Source of the DNA: Rhodocollybia butyracea
Lineage: Eukaryota > Basidiomycota > Agaricomycetes > Agaricales > Omphalotaceae
Assembly (NCBI GenBank): GCA_015501585.1
Contig: JADNRY010000241.1
Span: 1 to 64,000, forward strand
Length of the DNA: 64,000 bases
Direction: 5' to 3'
The first letter of the stretch is position 1. Each line of letters starts with the position of its first letter. Position numbers and translations under genes: made by a program. This document shows, piece by piece, positions 11,719 through 25,681 of the stretch. The notes beneath the pieces are model-generated. The model saw nothing but the letters and a program-made list of their open reading frames with translations. It did not search any database and was not told where the DNA came from.

Positions 11719-13122
11719 CTAAAAGTAATTAATTTGCGATCCGGCGCCATCGCTATCGCCATCGTTGTCGTCATAGCCATCGCTGCCGCCATCGCCATAG
11801 CCATCGCTGCCGCCATCGCCATAGCTATAGCTATCGCCATCGCCATCGCTATCACCATCCGAGTCCCCTTCACTATTTTCCACCAGCATCGAGCCCTGAA
11901 CCGAAACTTCTGCTGTCCATTTGATCACCACAATGCAGTACTTTAGCCCAGGATCTGGAACATCTTCCTCAGCTTCAGTATCTCGGCCAACCCACGCGTT
12001 TCGCTCTTTGTTGTAGCATAAGTGCGTTAACCGGCTCGGACCCATCCATTCGCGTTTGATGAGAGGATGATCCGCGGCGCTGAGCACCCGACCGTCGCTG
12101 AGAGGGTATTTTTTGTTGTGTACGCGGTCAGCAATGGCGTAGATCTGTGCGATGACTGGTAAGTGAATTAATCATAGAGTAACAAGTCGCACCTGTTCTT
12201 TATCTCTTTCAATTGTTTCCAGTTCAAGTATGACTTCCTGCAGTCTCTTCGAGTCCCTCAATCCGGCTGTCCAGCCGGATTTCAACCGTAAGGGGTTGTT
12301 GCTTTCCCAAAACCACCAATCACCATGCCTTAGTGTGATTTTCAGCGACCGTGGCCTCATATCAGGCAGTGCACAGGCATGGGGAAATTCGTCTTCCAGC
12401 CAGTACTGCTGCGTAAAGAAGTGGACACGGTCAACATGATCTTTCTGTTCCTCTGTAAATCTCGCGAAATATTGCGTAGGTTCGCTAGCGTGGTGATCTC
12501 CTGGCGGAGGTCGGTGGCACCAAAAAACGTGCTCATCTGCCATGACAGGGAGAAAGCGAGTTTCGAGGTAGATGAGTCGACAGGTCCGTAGCAAACGAGG
12601 GTCGATATGAAATTCATAGCGGTAATCAGGTCGAGAGTAGTGTTCATCATCAGGAAATCTGGCTGAAAGGTCTTCGTAGCTCAGAAGAGCGTATAGGAAT
12701 ATCGTGTTTCTGACTTCGGGAGGGATTCGGTCGAAGAGAGGACAGTTGTCTTGTTTGTTGTGGTCTGCAATGAATTGGGCTATGAGCTCTGGAGTTGGAG
12801 GCGTGAGCTCTTTCCGAGCAGGAACGCTGGCCATGGTGGAAGCATACTGACTCGGATGGAGGAAGCCGATGTCATCTAATTGCCGGTTCACGAATCCGTC
12901 ATCTCGACTTACGTGGGGAATGAACTGTGGAGTTGGAGACGTGAGCTGAGCAGGAATGCTGGCCATGGTGAAAGCATAACGATGGAGGTGGCCGATGTCA
13001 TCTATCTGCCGGTTCACGAATCCCTCATCTCGACTCACGTGGGGAATGAGCTCTGGTAGTGGTAGTGTATGTAGTGCTGGAATTGGAGGCGTGAGCTCTC
13101 GCTGAGTAGGAGCGCTAGCCAT
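11719..13122 (-). CDS. F-box-like fungal family protein, copy A, with repeat-extended N- and C-termini
   Basis: The core, from about residue 120, is CPLFDRIPPEVRNTIFLYAL, followed by RLLRTCRLIYLETRFLPVM and RLQEVILELETIERDKEQ. It resembles the F-box-like 'LPxEIRNxIYxYxL' fungal families (DUF7730-like; function unknown). One intron of about 55 nt (gtgcga..cacag) joins EQ to IYAIADRVHNKKYPLSDGRV. A Kozak-like accATGg at 13122 is the chosen start; a frame open further upstream would need GTG. The N-terminus is built of three repeat units (MAS-P motif, then HVSRD-GFVNRQ-DDIG). The C-terminus ends in a low-complexity run rich in Asp, Gly, Ser and Tyr (11745-11862). Copy B at 18527-19546 has neither extension. 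Estimated length is about 450 residues. Role unknown; protein-protein interaction is only a guess. Confidence 0.72.
11745..11862 (-). repeat. In-frame 6/24-bp tandem repeat coding for Asp/Gly/Ser/Tyr-rich tail
   Basis: On the + strand the units are variations of gccatcgc / gccgccatcgccata, with a 24-bp unit present twice in near-identical form. In the coding frame of copy A they give repeats such as GDGGSDGYGDGGSDGY. The homologous end of copy B stops before this point, so the repeat expansion is specific to copy A. Confidence 0.8.
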
Positions 13123-13200
13123 GGTGGAAACATAACGACGAGGGCCGATGTTATATACTTGCCAGTTCTGATTCACGAATCATCTCTATTCACGTGGAAA
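12815..13200 (-). repeat. Three tandem copies of a 5'UTR-plus-start-codon unit
   Basis: Each unit (about 130-150 bp, diverged) carries CACGTgAgtcGAGATGA, GATTCGTGAAcC, GATgACATCGGCC, then cCACCATGGCcAGC followed by CTCACGCCTCCAA. Copies of the ATGG start lie at about 13122, 12967 and 12834. The single-copy relative B keeps only one such start, so two extra copies have been added in frame. Confidence 0.75.
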
Positions 13201-13513
13201 GATGGCGTCCCTGGATACTCACGACTACTCAGCGGAAGTCAGCGCTCAGCACTGGTTACTTTCAAGCGACGCGACTCGACTCAATGATGACTCGAAATCA
13301 ATTTGGAAAAATGTATGTAATTTTTTTCGAACTAGATAATTTAGTACTCAACTTTGACTCAGCTTCCAATCTCGGTATGCTCGGTCTTCGTCCTTTCAAC
13401 CTCCCCATCCAATATCTTCCTGGTCTTGTACACACTACACTTGTATACATGGTCCTTCTGTCCAGCCATCCCTTGAACCTAACACGACCTATGTAGCTGC
13501 AGGTATCGGGCCC
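13123..13513. other. Intergenic upstream of copy A
   Basis: Contains the first, most diverged repeat unit upstream of the copy A start, then sequence in which I see no gene. Confidence 0.5.
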
Positions 13514-13658
13514 ACATCAGCAAAGCATAGGCCAGCTGGAGTCCGTTGTATGATACAGCACTACCGTACAGCGAACAGCGCTGAAATCTGTTGGACTGTT
13601 GGAAAACCGCTGTACACTGCCCGACAGCGGCTCCAGCTCACACGTTTTGCTGATATGT
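13514..13658. repeat. Imperfect inverted repeat, MITE-like
   Basis: The left end (acatcagcaaa..ccagctggagtccg) is an imperfect reverse complement of the right end (cggctccagctca..gttttgctgatatgt). The middle holds several CAGCG / GTACAGCG words in both orientations. Total about 145 bp with no open frame. No clear target-site duplication was found. Confidence 0.5.
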
Positions 13659-15535
13659 ACATCTGTCCCATCCCTGCTTCATAGCAAACGGCAGCCAAGG
13701 TGATGCCAAGTTGCAGCGATATTAACTACAACAACACTTGTGCGGGGATGGATGGGTTCTGGGCACGTTCCCGCCAGTTCGACACTGTACGTTATCCTAG
13801 TACTAGTAGTCTAGGTAAGTAGCGATGTGGATTCAGCGCGAATCACAGGCCTGCTGATTCACCTACGACACTATCTTACGCGTGTCCCAACTGCAATTCA
13901 CTGTCTCCCTTACCTGTCTCGAGTCTGTGTGGATACCACCCCTCTACCTTTACATGCATCTCCGGCAGCGACTGGCCCACTAACTGGTGCGGCGTGGCAT
14001 GAGCAGAGAGCAGGAGTGCCGCGTTTCGACAACCACATCGAGAGACCACAACATGTTCTCTTCCAGTGCAACTCTGTCCGCTTTCCAAAAATTACCGTTG
14101 CTTGTGGACAGCTGGAAAATATGTCTGCCCATTCTTCCCCCGCCCCCACGTAATGTTTTCGCATTGCACTACTTGAAACATCTTATTTTTTCACGCTGCA
14201 AATGAGGTTCTTTTCCATTGGAGGAGGTTTGTGGCAAATCGGAAAGGTAAGGGTGTGTACCATTGAAGACTACTTCGAAGACTAACTCAATTAGTTATTC
14301 CATGTTTGCGTATGGCTAACCTTTAGCTATCACTCCCTCACTGGGGAGGAGTTTGCAGTCTACCTTTCCTTTGGGGTGACTGGAGCTTGCTGCTTCTCTC
14401 CAATCCGGCTGTTCCCGCGGAGGACCCCGCTGTAGGGTGGAGCCGAGTATGATACTATAACTAGAGACTGACTCACAGCATTTTCCGCTACCAAGTTATA
14501 TATTGAATTTAGACACAAGCTCCAGCTTGGTGTCGCCGCCAGGCACGGGTAACAACATGCAGGCTTTCCACGCACTCACAGGCACGGAGAAGTGACCGAA
14601 TAGTAGAAAACCAGGAAACTTGTATGCACTAAGTTGAGTCGCCGAAAATGAAGTATCTTAATCGACATTGAAACTTCAAACTTTATTGCCCATTCTTTTC
14701 TATGCCTTTCTAAGATTCTGTCATCTGTGTAAATTTTACTGAGATTTAAGGTGATGCTGAAGATGGGAGGCAGCTGTTGATGTAAGTGCTGTCCCCGGAC
14801 TTATGTATATATACAATCCAGGTCAAATAGTCACAATTATCCTTTTTACTAGTAATGGATACACTGCAACTTGAAGGACCTGGCAAAGACACTTTGCCGT
14901 TCACAGTTGTTAATATGGCTGAAGCCTGACAGGGCATTTTACGAGCCAGCTGTCAGATCTCAGGAGCCAAGATGATAGATCTTGTTTGTTGGTACATAGT
15001 CAGTTACACCTTGGATAGCTATATATGTACACACAGTCGTATGTGATTCGTCAGTCTGCTAAGGGGAGACTACTTGGATAGATGTAAGCTAAATGTAAGC
15101 TTCATAAGCTAGGTAGTTGGGTGGCTGCTAGTAGTCCAGGTGGGAAGGGGAGGGGAGGGTATGAACATCTACGGCCACTGTCCCACTAGTACGCTTATAT
15201 ATACAATCCAGGCCATGAATATCATGACTTATTCTAATGATGACAATTGCTAGGTACTTAATTCAGATACTGGAACAATATTCTAAGAGGGTAAAGGGAA
15301 CGGCGGGTATAGTTTGAAACAAGTTCCAGGAAAGTGGGTGCTTGGGAGTAAACATGGGATAAAGAAAATAAATTCGGAGAAATTGAAGACAGAGGAGGTA
15401 GGATTTACGACTGAGAGTGATAGGTAGGCTGACACAGTCTATGTGAAGAGGACGGGAATGGATCTCCTGGAGGCAGTCTACTAACAAATAATAGGAGGGT
15501 ATTTTTCTACTGTATAATCATAAGCCAATATAGCG
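13659..15535. other. Intergenic 1.9 kb, no gene supported
   Basis: Only short unsupported open frames. A segment containing tatatatacaatccagg occurs twice (about 14805 and 15193) with partly similar flanks, probably remains of a dispersed repeat. Confidence 0.5.
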
Positions 15536-17074
15536 CTACTTTTCAAGATCCTTTAGTACATTCTCCTCCTGTTCAGAGTATGAAGTGGATATTGCGGTAG
15601 AGATCGGAGGTGCGGCGAAGGTAAGATGGGTACCTATAGCTCCGCTGCTGAAGACACCGCCAGAGTCCGAGTCGCTCGAATCTGTACTAAGTTGGGTAGC
15701 CTCCATGAGCGATCTTTGGAGACTGACAAGTACGACAATGACAGTAGGATAAATACCCTGGCAGTGACAGAGATGATCAAATTCACGCTCTAGTAGCTAG
15801 GTAAGTATCCAAAGCACTCACGGAGAGTTGCACGGCGGCGGCCCAATGAGATCACTGGCCCATGCTGTAGTATTTGGGAGGGGAACAAACCACGTTACCA
15901 CCAGTACAATCTGCATAACCAAGCGTCATTAGTTAGAATATACGAGATTACTTATTACAGCATGTTGAACAACTTACCTGCGTAAGACAGTAAAGGATGC
16001 CAGATTCAACTAGCAGCGAAAATATTCTCTCGACTTGGGTTCGCCTTTTGGAGTGTCCGAGATAGTTCCGGAGGAATTTTCGTTGCTTCCTGAAGGTAAA
16101 AAAAAAATGTTGAAAACTTAACCCCCCAGCGGCAAGTGGAAGAGAGTCCTTACCATGCCTGCCATGATATCAGCACAGTGGCGATAAAATTCGTCCCGAG
16201 GGACAGGGACCAGCTGACAATCTGCGTATCGTTCAGCTCTAATTCCAGAGCGTCCGAGTCTGCATGGAACGCTTTGACTTTCCACCCTCCCACCAGAAGC
16301 GCCGTTACTGAAAATCATTGTGGTAATTGAATGAAGATATCAAAAAAATAGACTGACCGACACTACCGACCAAGAGGGTCACTGGGAGAACGAAAAATCT
16401 CCATTTGTTTCCAGGCGGCCATAATACGTAAGCTCTCCATACAACCATTGCATCTCCGAGGACTTGTGACCGATACGGGAGAGCATAAGGTACCACCCAA
16501 GAAAGAATGCCGTTTAAACATACCAAAAGTCACCATGGGAAGGTATACTTCCGCTAGATACAAGTGAGAGGCAATCGTGTTCGCCATGGTCAACCTGTCG
16601 TCGATAGGCTGGTCATCATGGGTAATCAGGATCTCGCGCACACTCTGGATGAGAATGGCGAGTGAGATCGCCCAGTAACATGCAGATGCCCCGAACATGA
16701 GCAATGTAGTGATCAGCATACCACAGTTGGCATTAGACTGTAAACCTTTGCGCCTGTATAAACCAGTACGCAAGTTAGTTTGTTGATAAAATCAGAACGA
16801 TATGGCGCACATAAGGATGGAAGTCGAGAACATGATCAAGACAGCGAAAATGCCTATGCACAGTGAAAGTTCGTTAGAACGAATGAACGAATAATCCGTT
16901 ATATCTACCGAAAAAGAATGTCTCGATCGCCAGCCCGATGATGCTGTACTCAAAGATGTAGCCAGCTCCTGCAAGCTCATCACTGGTGGAAGCACTTCCG
17001 ACGGGACCAAATCCATATTGAGCTTTGACGAAGATAGGAAGTGTTAGAGAGAGGAACGTCAAAAGGACATGCAT
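15536..17074 (-). CDS. Seven-TM-type integral membrane protein of a mushroom-expanded family (hypothetical)
   Basis: ATG 17074 gives a hydrophobic start (MHVLLTFLSLTLPIFVKAQ). Exons then encode membrane segments: YIFEYSIIGLAIETFFFG, IGIFAVLIMFSTSILMCA, MLITTLLMFGASACYWAISL, LGDAMVVWRAYVLWPPGNKW, FFVLPVTLLVGS, WSLSLGTNFIATVLISWQAW and VERIFSLLVESGILYCLTQ. A further exon carries IVLVVTWFVPL, and the last reads GIYPTVIVVLVSLQRSLME, followed by an acidic Ser-rich tail ending NVLKDLEK (stop 15536-15538). The 'GDAxxVWRxWxLW' and 'GIYPTxIxxLVxLQ' motifs are hallmarks of a large uncharacterised basidiomycete family. About 345 residues with at least seven introns. It is not a STE3 pheromone receptor by motif. 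Role unknown. Confidence 0.72.
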
Positions 17075-17125
17075 GGCGATGCTCTGTCACACTGTGAATG
17101 GCTGGGGGGACCAGGGTTAACCAGG

Positions 17126-17133
17126 TTTATAAA
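17126..17133 (-). promoter_or_regulatory. TATA box upstream of the seven-TM gene
   Basis: TTTATAAA on the minus strand, about 55 bp upstream of the ATG at 17074. Confidence 0.5.
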
Positions 17134-18526
17134 GGCCTCGATGAAAAATCCAGAGGTTGAGAAAATACCATGATGCTCCAAGTGACAATTGAATATCTTA
17201 AGCTTGAACTGGGAAGAAACGTTGACGTGGCGGGAGCAGCATTCAGAATACCGTAAAGGACTGTACAAGGACTGTGAAGGATTCATGGTTATTCATAGAA
17301 CGGCGGTAGAGGCTTATATAAAGCCCATAGCACATGGCACACTCTCCTATGCTCTTTGGTATACCTTGGCCTTGGCATTTCACGCTGCAGGAACACCAAT
17401 GAATAACTTCAGGGTAACTTGGTCAGTTGTGCAAAAGAAACCTGAAGAGTACGAATAACGGATGCGGGGCCGAGAGAAAATCGTCCGATAAATCCGTAGA
17501 CCTTATCAAAATGTCGGAACATTGCGTCGATCCATTTTACCAGCATCAAGACGTCTATTTCACGAGTCTACGGAAATTGGAGCAATTCGCCCCCTGGACA
17601 GTTACAAAGGGAGTAGGCAGGAGTAAGTGCGACCACTCGGACTAGGGATGGCGGCATTCTCATATACTTAAATGGAAACAGGCACCTAGTGAGGTAAAGA
17701 TATACATAGAATCGATGAAGCGGCATTGAACCAGTATCGAACCGTCACTTGAATGGGAATGGTCAAAATGAAGCAGGACAGGCAAGGTCGGGAACTGCCA
17801 GCGCAGTAGGCGGAACGAGCTGCTTTACATACAGCCTGTGGAGAGCGGGTGATTGCCACCAACCCGCAGCTGGGATGGAGAGCAATCACGAACAGGCTAT
17901 GAGCATTGGCTGGTGACTGTGAATGACAAGTGAATGATCTTGACAATGTGCTTGCGGTGTATGCGGTGTAGTAGCACAGGGGCCTTGCTCCTGCCATCTT
18001 CCGATGCTTTCACGACTTCCTAAAACTCGAAGCTGCATTCCGGCGAGATTTCTAACGCCCCACCAAACGCGAACCCACGAAAAATAACCACGATTGTGAA
18101 GAGTAGATCCTAGATGAGTTCCGAGGACTTCTGTGACTAGGTCCAGAAGGAGATAGAATCAAGGTTTTTCTTTTTTGGATCTGCTCTCGTCCGATGCGAC
18201 TGTTCTAAGTAATGAATGATAAATTTGAGTGATAAATACAGACTTATACAGGCGGGAAATTTAACAAGAAAGACGTCGCTTTGGGATGTGCTTATATGTA
18301 GACACAAGACAGGATAAATACGCCGAAAAATGGTGCGGAAACACCTACAGACTCGCTATCTAGGATGCAGATGTGACGAAGTTATGAATGTTTCTTACGT
18401 CGACAGGGATAAATCTGGGAACCTGGCCGAATTACAACAAGTGATTTTCTGAAAATTCTATCAACATTAGGACAAAAACGGGAAATAAAGGAAATTGAAT
18501 CTTGCTTACAGAGTCTACGTTCCCCA
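17134..18526. other. Intergenic 1.4 kb, no gene supported
   Basis: No recognisable family in either strand; only short unsupported frames. Confidence 0.45.
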
Positions 18527-19546
18527 CTAGACCTCACTGTGTACCGTCCATTTGATCACCACAATGCAGTATTTTAGCCCAGGATCGGGAACATTTATCT
18601 CAGTTACAGTATTTCGGCGAACCCATGCGTTTCGCTCTTTGTTGTAGCATAAGTTCGTTAACCGGCTCGGACCCATCCATTCGCGTTTGACGAGAGGGTG
18701 ACCTGCGGTGCTGAGCACCCGACTGTCGCTGAGAGGGTACTTTTCTTTGTGTACACGATTGGCAATGGCGTAGATCTAATTGGAGGCTGGTGAAGGAGTT
18801 AATCATAGAAAAACAAAGCATACTTGTTCTTTATCTCTTTCCATTGTTTCCAGTTCAAGTATGACTTCCTGCAATCTCTTCGAGTTCTTCAATCCGACTG
18901 TCCAGCCGTCTTTCAGCCGCAAAGGGTTGTTGCTTTCCCAATTCCACCAATCACCATGCCTTAGTGTGACTTTCAGTGACCGTGGCCTCATATTAGGCAG
19001 TGCGCAGATGCGAGGGAATTCGCCTTCCAGGTAATACTGCTGCGTGAAGAAGTGGACGCGGTCGACGTGATCTTTCTGCTCCTCCGATAACCTCGCAAAA
19101 TACTGCGCAGGATTGGAAGCATAACGACTTCCCGGGGGTGGCCTGTGGCACCAAAAAACGTGCTCATCTGCCATGACAGGGAGAAAACGAGTTTCGAGGT
19201 AGATGAGCCGACACGCTTGTAGCAACCGAGGGTCTATACGAGACGCATGTCGGTATTCCGGTCGAGAATAGTGTGCATCATCGGGAAATCTGACTGAAAG
19301 GTCTTCGTAGCTCAGAAGAGCGTATATGAATATTATGTTTCTGACTTCGGCAGGTATTCGGTCGAAGAGAGGACACTGATCTTGTTTATCGTGATCTGCG
19401 AGGAATTGGGCAATGAGTTCCGGAGCGAGTGAACTCGGTAGTGGTCTCGGTTCCGGAGCGAATGGACTCGGGAATATAACATTGCGCGGAGCGAGTGGAC
19501 TCGGGAGTATAACATTGCGCCTAGTACGCTTACTGAACGTGGCCAT
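18527..19546 (-). CDS. F-box-like fungal family protein, copy B
   Basis: Paralogue of copy A, about 320 residues. ATG 19546 gives MATFSKRTRRNVILPS and a short duplicated N-terminal stretch (LPSPLAPRNVIFPSPFAP). The shared core follows: CPLFDRIPAEVRNIIFIYAL, RLLQACRLIYLETRFLPVM, EEQKDHVDRVHFFTQQYY and NNPLRLKDGWTVGLKNSKR, ending ERDKEQ. An intron precedes IYAIANRVHKEKYPLSD, LVKREWMGPSRLTNLCY and DPGLKYCIVVIKWTVHSEV (stop at 18527). DNA identity to copy A is high over the core, so the duplication is fairly recent. Copy B lacks the triplicated N-terminal unit and the Asp/Gly-rich tail. Function unknown. Confidence 0.72.
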
Positions 19547-19824
19547 GGTAAAAGTAGAGGATACTGATGAGATTCTTGTGAGTACATTATATGTGAACTA
19601 GCAATCGATCTAGTTTCATTCGTTGACTGGATCGGGTACCAGAAAGAATGCCGTATTGTTGGTAAGTCAGGTAACACCTGATATCGCTAGCAACCGACCC
19701 AAACATTGAAATATTGAATTATCAAGGAAGGTGCGAAACAATGGTTAACGGACTATAAACTTTAATCCATGCATTCCATTACAGTTGTACCGTAAGTCTA
19801 CCAAACTGCTCGGATTTGGGGGGG

Positions 19825-20340
19825 GGCGACGAGCGCTCGGCTGTCACCTGAGATCTATCTGGAAAGGTACTTTCTTTCCAACAAGCGAAGGGCAGTGAAA
19901 ATCGCTGTATCCGCGCTGGTAGACTGATGAACCAAACCATCTCTTTCCATAGTTCAGGTGTGACTTCCTCCTTTCAACAACTGCGGTCTTATATCAGGCA
20001 CTGGTGTAAAGATGTAGAGGAGATCCCCTTGGGATGATTGTAGTGTGAGGAATGTACACAGTCACCATAATCTTTCTCGCAAAATATCTGCCGGAGTGTC
20101 AGCGTGATGAATTCCTGGAACACTAAAAGGTGTGTTCATCTACATGATCGGCAGGAATTCGACAGACGAGTCGACATATTTGTTGCGAACGAGATCCTAA
20201 ATGAGATGCATGACAATATTCAGGCCTTATCAACCTGACTAAAGTTCGGCGAGCGGAAATGGGAAGTATTTGACAAAATAGACGAGGCTGTTCGACAATC
20301 TTTAGAGACTAGGAAGTGTGATCACGGTTTTGTTCGGGTG
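19825..20340 (-). pseudogene. Decayed third copy (C) of the F-box-like family
   Basis: DNA blocks here align in order with copies A and B. These include a block like gcccgactgtcgctgag..ggtacttt, then gttcaggtgtgacttcctcc, tcatatcaggca-like sequence, cataatctttct, cgcaaaatatctg, tgttcatct-catgatcggcagg and cgacagacgagtcgacata. Frames are broken throughout and parts are deleted. Same orientation as A and B. Confidence 0.65.
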
Positions 20341-21049
20341 GTGAGTCGTCAAGAGAACTATTTATGTTGGTATGAGGTCATTGTATGTTGGGCATATGTC
20401 CCTTGGGTCTGAATCGGCGAAAAGATAGCAACAAATCGTGTTAGGACAAGTTGGGGCACTCAATCTGCAAAGGGAAACCTCTAATAATGGGTATCAAGAT
20501 CACATCGACGGAAAGTAGTATGAACCTTGTTTCTTGTATCATTTTCACGATAGATAAGTTCCATCTGCTCCAGATACCTGTTCCAAATACCGATTGATCA
20601 CGAATGCAATAGCCCAGGAGAAAGTTTGCAATAGTGGTAGTGGTAGTAGAAATTAACTGATAGCGCCTCCAAATTCAGGTTGATAGTTGCTGGGGTATCT
20701 CGATATTGGCCGCCTGCAGTTCCTCTTCGTCATATTGTCAGAGTCGTTCGCCTGTCAATATTTTCCCTTCAAACATGACATGACGACGACGATAAAAATG
20801 AAGCACTGCTAGCGCTAGGGCTCGAAGCTTGATCAATGTGATGGCACGCGGCTCCTCAGCGACTACCAAATGTAGGTCACCCAAAAACCCAAGTTCTTAT
20901 CGATCTGCTTCTTACCCTTTATCTACTCACACTTCGGACTTCAATTCATTATACACTGTACAGACACGGTTATAATACAGTGTACACGATAGACAACTAA
21001 GCTGGAAAGCAACGGAGCAATGGACCATAACCAAAATGAACAGGAAAAA
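20341..21049. other. Intergenic downstream of MCM6
   Basis: No gene seen between the decayed family copy and the MCM6 stop codon. Confidence 0.45.
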
Positions 21050-24292
<3,243 letters not shown>

Positions 24293-24413
24293 GATGGCGG
24301 TGGAAAGGAACGCGAGAAAATGAGGTCCTACCGCGCAAAGACCTGCCCTAAATAGCACGTGCTTACAAGGGCCGAAAAAGTTATGTTATGAATTCAATCT
24401 AACTTTGACCCTC
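24293..24413. promoter_or_regulatory. 121-bp bidirectional promoter, MCM6 / tyrosine phosphatase
   Basis: Start codons at 24292 (-) and 24414 (+) face away from each other, so both promoters and 5' leaders must lie in or overlap this gap. No TATA box is evident. Confidence 0.6.
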
Positions 24414-25518
24414 ATGAAGGACCTTGAACCTCTTGATCCCACCTATGTTGAGGACGTCTTATCCCGTAGGCCGTTCGTTCCAATCGCAGGCGTCATAAAT
24501 GTTCGAGATCTTGGTGGATACCCTTCAGATATTCACCCAGGCAAATGCACCAAGCCTGGTTTCATCTATCGCTCTGCAGAAGTCGCTGGAATTACAGAGG
24601 AAGGTACTAGCCCCTTTTTTATACCTCTCATTATCTTTTGCCAATCTGTATAGGAAAGGAACAGGTCCGAAGCTTGGGAATCAAGAAGATCTTTGACCTA
24701 CGATCCGATACCGAAATCGAGAAATACAACTCTCCACTTCCAACTATTGAAGGCGTAGAATTGGTACATGCACCAGTCTTTCAAACCGAAGACTATAGCC
24801 CGGAGATGATGGCCAGGTAAGTACGTGGCGTTGCTCGTTCTTTCCGCAATCAATAATCTGACGGTGGCCCAAAGGCGTTACAAGTTGTATGCCAGTGGTA
24901 AAACCGAGGTTAGCCAGATATCTTGATGACTGAACGATCATAATTGAGTCGAATAGGCATTCATGGAGCTATACTCTCAAATACTGGACCACGGAGGTCC
25001 GGCATTCGGAGCCATCCTACTATTCGTTCGCGATCATCCTAATGATGCCTTCATGTTTCATTGCACTGCTGGTAAAGATCGAACCGGGATAATAGCAGCA
25101 ATACTACTCAAAGTTTGTTCATATTCCATCCTATCTCTTTCACATCATCTCATTGTTTTGAATCCAGCTTGCAGGAGTCGATAATGATGTGATATCTGAT
25201 GACTATGCTTTAACACGGATAGGTCGAGAACCCGCTCGAGAAAAAATCATGGAGCGTTTGTCCAAGGAACCGTTATTTGCCTCAAATAATGAGGCTGCAT
25301 TAAACATGTTTACCTGCCGGTATGTTCCTCAGCAGCTCTCGAATGAATACTCATCAATCGTTTCCAGACGGGAAACCATGATGGCGTTCTTAGATTTGCT
25401 CCAAGACAAGTACGGGGGCGTGCAAGAATATCTGAAGCAATTCATACACCTATCTGACAGTGATATCACGACGATTCAAAACAACATACTTGTTTCTTCA
25501 TCTGACTCCCACTTATAA
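24414..25518 (+). CDS. Tyrosine-protein phosphatase, IphP/Tyr_phosphatase3 type
   Basis: Cysteine-dependent phosphatase. ATG 24414 gives MKDLEPLDPTYVEDVLSRRP. The family hallmarks are GVINVRDLGGYPS near the start, GFIYRSAEVAGITEEG, IKKIFDLRSDTEIEKY (the general loop Asp region), and the active-site P-loop FHCTAGKDRTG (HCxxGxxR, Cys nucleophile and Arg) at about 25060-25087. The C-terminal part is helical (ALTRIGREPAREKIMERL, LLQDKYGGVQEYLKQF) and ends SSSDSHL. Four or five short introns, no frame breaks, about 280 residues, no signal peptide. It is divergent from MCM6 and convergent with VAC14. The family acts on phosphotyrosine or phosphoinositides; the substrate here is unknown. Confidence 0.9.
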
Positions 25519-25681
25519 GTATGTTTTGTCAATCTTTTGCTGTATCTTGCTTGTGTATCATCTTGAAAATAATTAGATCATGTACTACCAGTAAGCAAAA
25601 TGTGTCCGATGATGGTAGGTAAGAGTGAAAATCATGAAAGGTGTAAAAACATGTGTTGCCATTGCCAAAGAAGGGAAGACT

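Noticed and set aside
11554..11946. Plus-strand frame with long Ala/Ile repeats (AIAIA)
   Set aside because: It is the opposite strand of the repeat-coded tail of copy A and of the nucleoside hydrolase start; composition is purely repeat-driven.
13122..13176. Longer N-terminus for copy A
   Set aside because: It would need a GTG start; the first ATG has a good Kozak context and a counterpart in copy B.
15536..17074. Pheromone receptor (STE3) call for the seven-TM gene
   Set aside because: It lacks STE3 motifs; the GDAxxVWR and GIYPT lines belong to another mushroom membrane-protein family, and no pheromone precursor-like CaaX frame was recognised nearby.
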